Source: Hyperoodon ampullatus (Eukaryota > Chordata > Mammalia > Artiodactyla > Ziphiidae). From it: a stretch of 64,000 bases of DNA. This document shows positions 62,251 to 64,000 of the stretch, piece after piece. Position 1 is the stretch's first letter. Each line of letters opens with the position of its first letter. Position numbers and translations under genes: made by a program. The notes below the pieces were generated by a model, which saw nothing but the letters and a program-made list of their open reading frames with translations, was not told the DNA's origin and searched no databases. The stretch lies in NCBI GenBank assembly GCA_949752795.1, contig OX457068.1, positions 62,189,582-62,253,581 on the forward strand. The letters run 5' to 3'.

Positions 62251-64000
62251 GACTTCATTCACTCATTCATCCAGAAGATATTGTATGGGGAACTAATAAT
62301 ATGTTACTCAGGCCCCCTTGACAACAAACCAGGAAAGAATCAGACCAGTTTGTGCCTTCAAGGAATTCACTTTATGGGGATTTGCCTGACCAGGTGATTA
62401 GTCTCACCTGAGGTAAAAGTGAGGATGTCACCACAGACTACCTGTGCCACATAAGGTCACAGCACCAGTTTCATGATTTTGAGTGAATTATCTTGTCGGT
62501 TTAGTCTTCTGTTTAGGAAAAGTATCAAGCATGATGTTAAGGGTTTCAGGAAAATTTCTGTGCCTCTTCTCCTCTTGTCCTCTATCTTGTCATTACCTGC
62601 TGCCCAAACATTCCCAACCATCCCTTCAGTTCAAGTCTTTGAACCTGTTAAAATGTAAACAGTCCTGGGAAGGTAACACGGTAAGCATGATCAGTCACTT
62701 GCATCTTAGTTTGAAGGAGTCATTTCTGAGAATAAGTTGGACGAAAAAGGAGGGGAGAGTACAAAGGAAAAAATGGGCAGCACATTCTGAGAGCATCTTT
62801 GGCAAGAGAGGGCATCCTGACATGGGGCCGGGCTGGGTGAATGAGGTCTGGAGGCCCCTTTGTTTCATCAGGAATGATGATGAAACTGTCGTATTCAGCT
62901 TGGAGAAGAAACATCTGGGGCCATGACTGTCCGTAGTATGAGGTAACACATGTGGAAGAATAAGTCAGTTTACTCAACAATACTTCAGAGCATGGAATAA
63001 GGACCACTATGTGGGAGTGATAAGCAAGCAGATATTGAATCAGTGGAGAGGGGTGCTTTTTCACAGTGGAAGTTGCCGGAAAAAATGGTTGTCCTGTGAG
63101 ACCCTGACCTCTTGGAGATGCTTGCTGTGGGTGGGGGTAGACCAGCTGACAACTGCAGCTTCTCTTCCAACTCCAAGTTTCAGTGATTCTATAGCCCTGA
63201 GTTCCTACAGAAGAATAAGGAGGAGGTATCATTAAGGTGGCAAAAAGTTAAGAACATGGAGATAAATATATCAAAAGTATACCATTGCTGCCTTTATAGC
63301 TTTTCCTAGAGCTTGACTAGTTAGCCATTTGGTCAGTCTACCAAAATGCTCAACATGGCTACTTGTGTGAATGCAAACTGAGGGGCCAGCATTACTCAAC
63401 TGTGCCTTGTCCTTGACTTTCTCCTCTTCATCACTCTCCCCTCTGCAGGGATTCTTCTTCTGGTCAACCCTCCAAGATCTGCCCATCAAAAAACTTAATC
63501 TTCCTGGCCTGCATCTGTGGCTACATCAAACCTGTGTGCCCCAGTTTGTTTGTGCTTCCTGTATGAGTCTGAGCTTTGTCTCCTCAGGTCATAAAGGCTG
63601 TGAGGGCCTGGGGACGACTCTTACCTAAAACCAGCTAGGAGCTGGCAGTTTCGGTGCAGGTATGATTTCCACTCAATAAACCACAGTCTCACCTGACAAC
63701 TTTAAAAGGTATTCAATTTTTATGTGAGATTTTTCAACTTGCCTGGCTTTCCCTGCCTCTTGCCATTCAGAGAAGATAGAAGAATCCATAGAGAACACTT
63801 CTGTCCCTAATGGAACTAGAATTCCAAGGCCCCAAGGAGGGAGGCAGGGGGCATTGCTAGGTAAGTCCTTATTCTCTGTGAACTGATAACTAGGAGTTGC
63901 CAGCCCCTCTACAGCTGCACAGGCTGCTGGAACAGAATGAAGTAAAGGAAGTAACTCTCCGGGGAACTTCTAGCTCGGCTTTCATTTATTCCACAGGAAC
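62251..64000. other. End of window, intron-like sequence
   Basis: A short antisense L2-like phrase starts at about 62252. The rest is not recognised. The next UT-A1 exon (linker) was looked for and not found. Confidence 0.5.

Noticed and set aside
63432..63628. Possible exon after 'cccctctgcag' acceptor-like site
   Set aside because: The translation does not resemble the UT-A1 linker or any family I know, and no matching donor with coding support was seen.

Overview
The window is mammalian nuclear DNA, most likely from a cetacean (a toothed whale or close relative). Eight copies of the tRNA-Glu-derived CHR SINE are present, several with near-perfect target-site duplications and the highly uniform body seen in whale genomes. 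No ruminant BovB or Bov-tA elements were recognised. The rest is the usual placental background: L2 and MIR, old L1, MER5/MER20-type hAT relics, MaLR-type LTRs and simple repeats.

Only one gene is supported: SLC14A2, the renal urea transporter UT-A, on the + strand. Nine coding exons can be placed to the base: 30478-30633, 39389-39569, 40553-40742, 45353-45481, 49619-49811, 53561-53708, 55227-55361, 56905-56954 and 57448-57630. All have GT/AG borders and compatible phases. Joined, they give 454 residues. This is the complete UT-A3 isoform and equals the N-terminal half of UT-A1. The last exon runs through an apparent splice donor (GT at 57623) and stops after one intron-encoded Asp. Skipping that read-through by splicing would give UT-A1, whose linker and second urea-transporter half must lie beyond base 64000. 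The first coding exon has a splice acceptor at its 5' edge, so the promoter and 5' UTR exons lie further upstream and are not identified.

Layout: 1-30442 is the upstream part (5' intron or flank), filled with L2, MIR, LTR and DNA-transposon relics, CHR SINEs and several simple-sequence tracts. These include a GATA/GACA array at 4.5 kb and a 172-nt pure pyrimidine mirror tract at 21 kb. 30443-57630 is the coding part. Its first intron holds about 6 kb of antisense L1M sequence and a younger L1 insertion. Later introns carry L2, MER20, MER5A, CHR and (TG)n sequence. 57631-64000 is the UT-A3 3' UTR followed by intron sequence with a nested pair of L1 fragments.

I found no undescribed multi-gene system. 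The observations most worth checking are the UT-A3 read-through terminus, second-half-like residues in the first-half exons (gene conversion versus ancestral state), an inverted SINE pair just upstream of exon 7, (GT)n tracts next to a frame-breaking 50-nt exon, and a SINE whose target-site duplications enclose extra non-SINE sequence. Repeat family names are from memory of consensus sequences and were not checked with a masking program.
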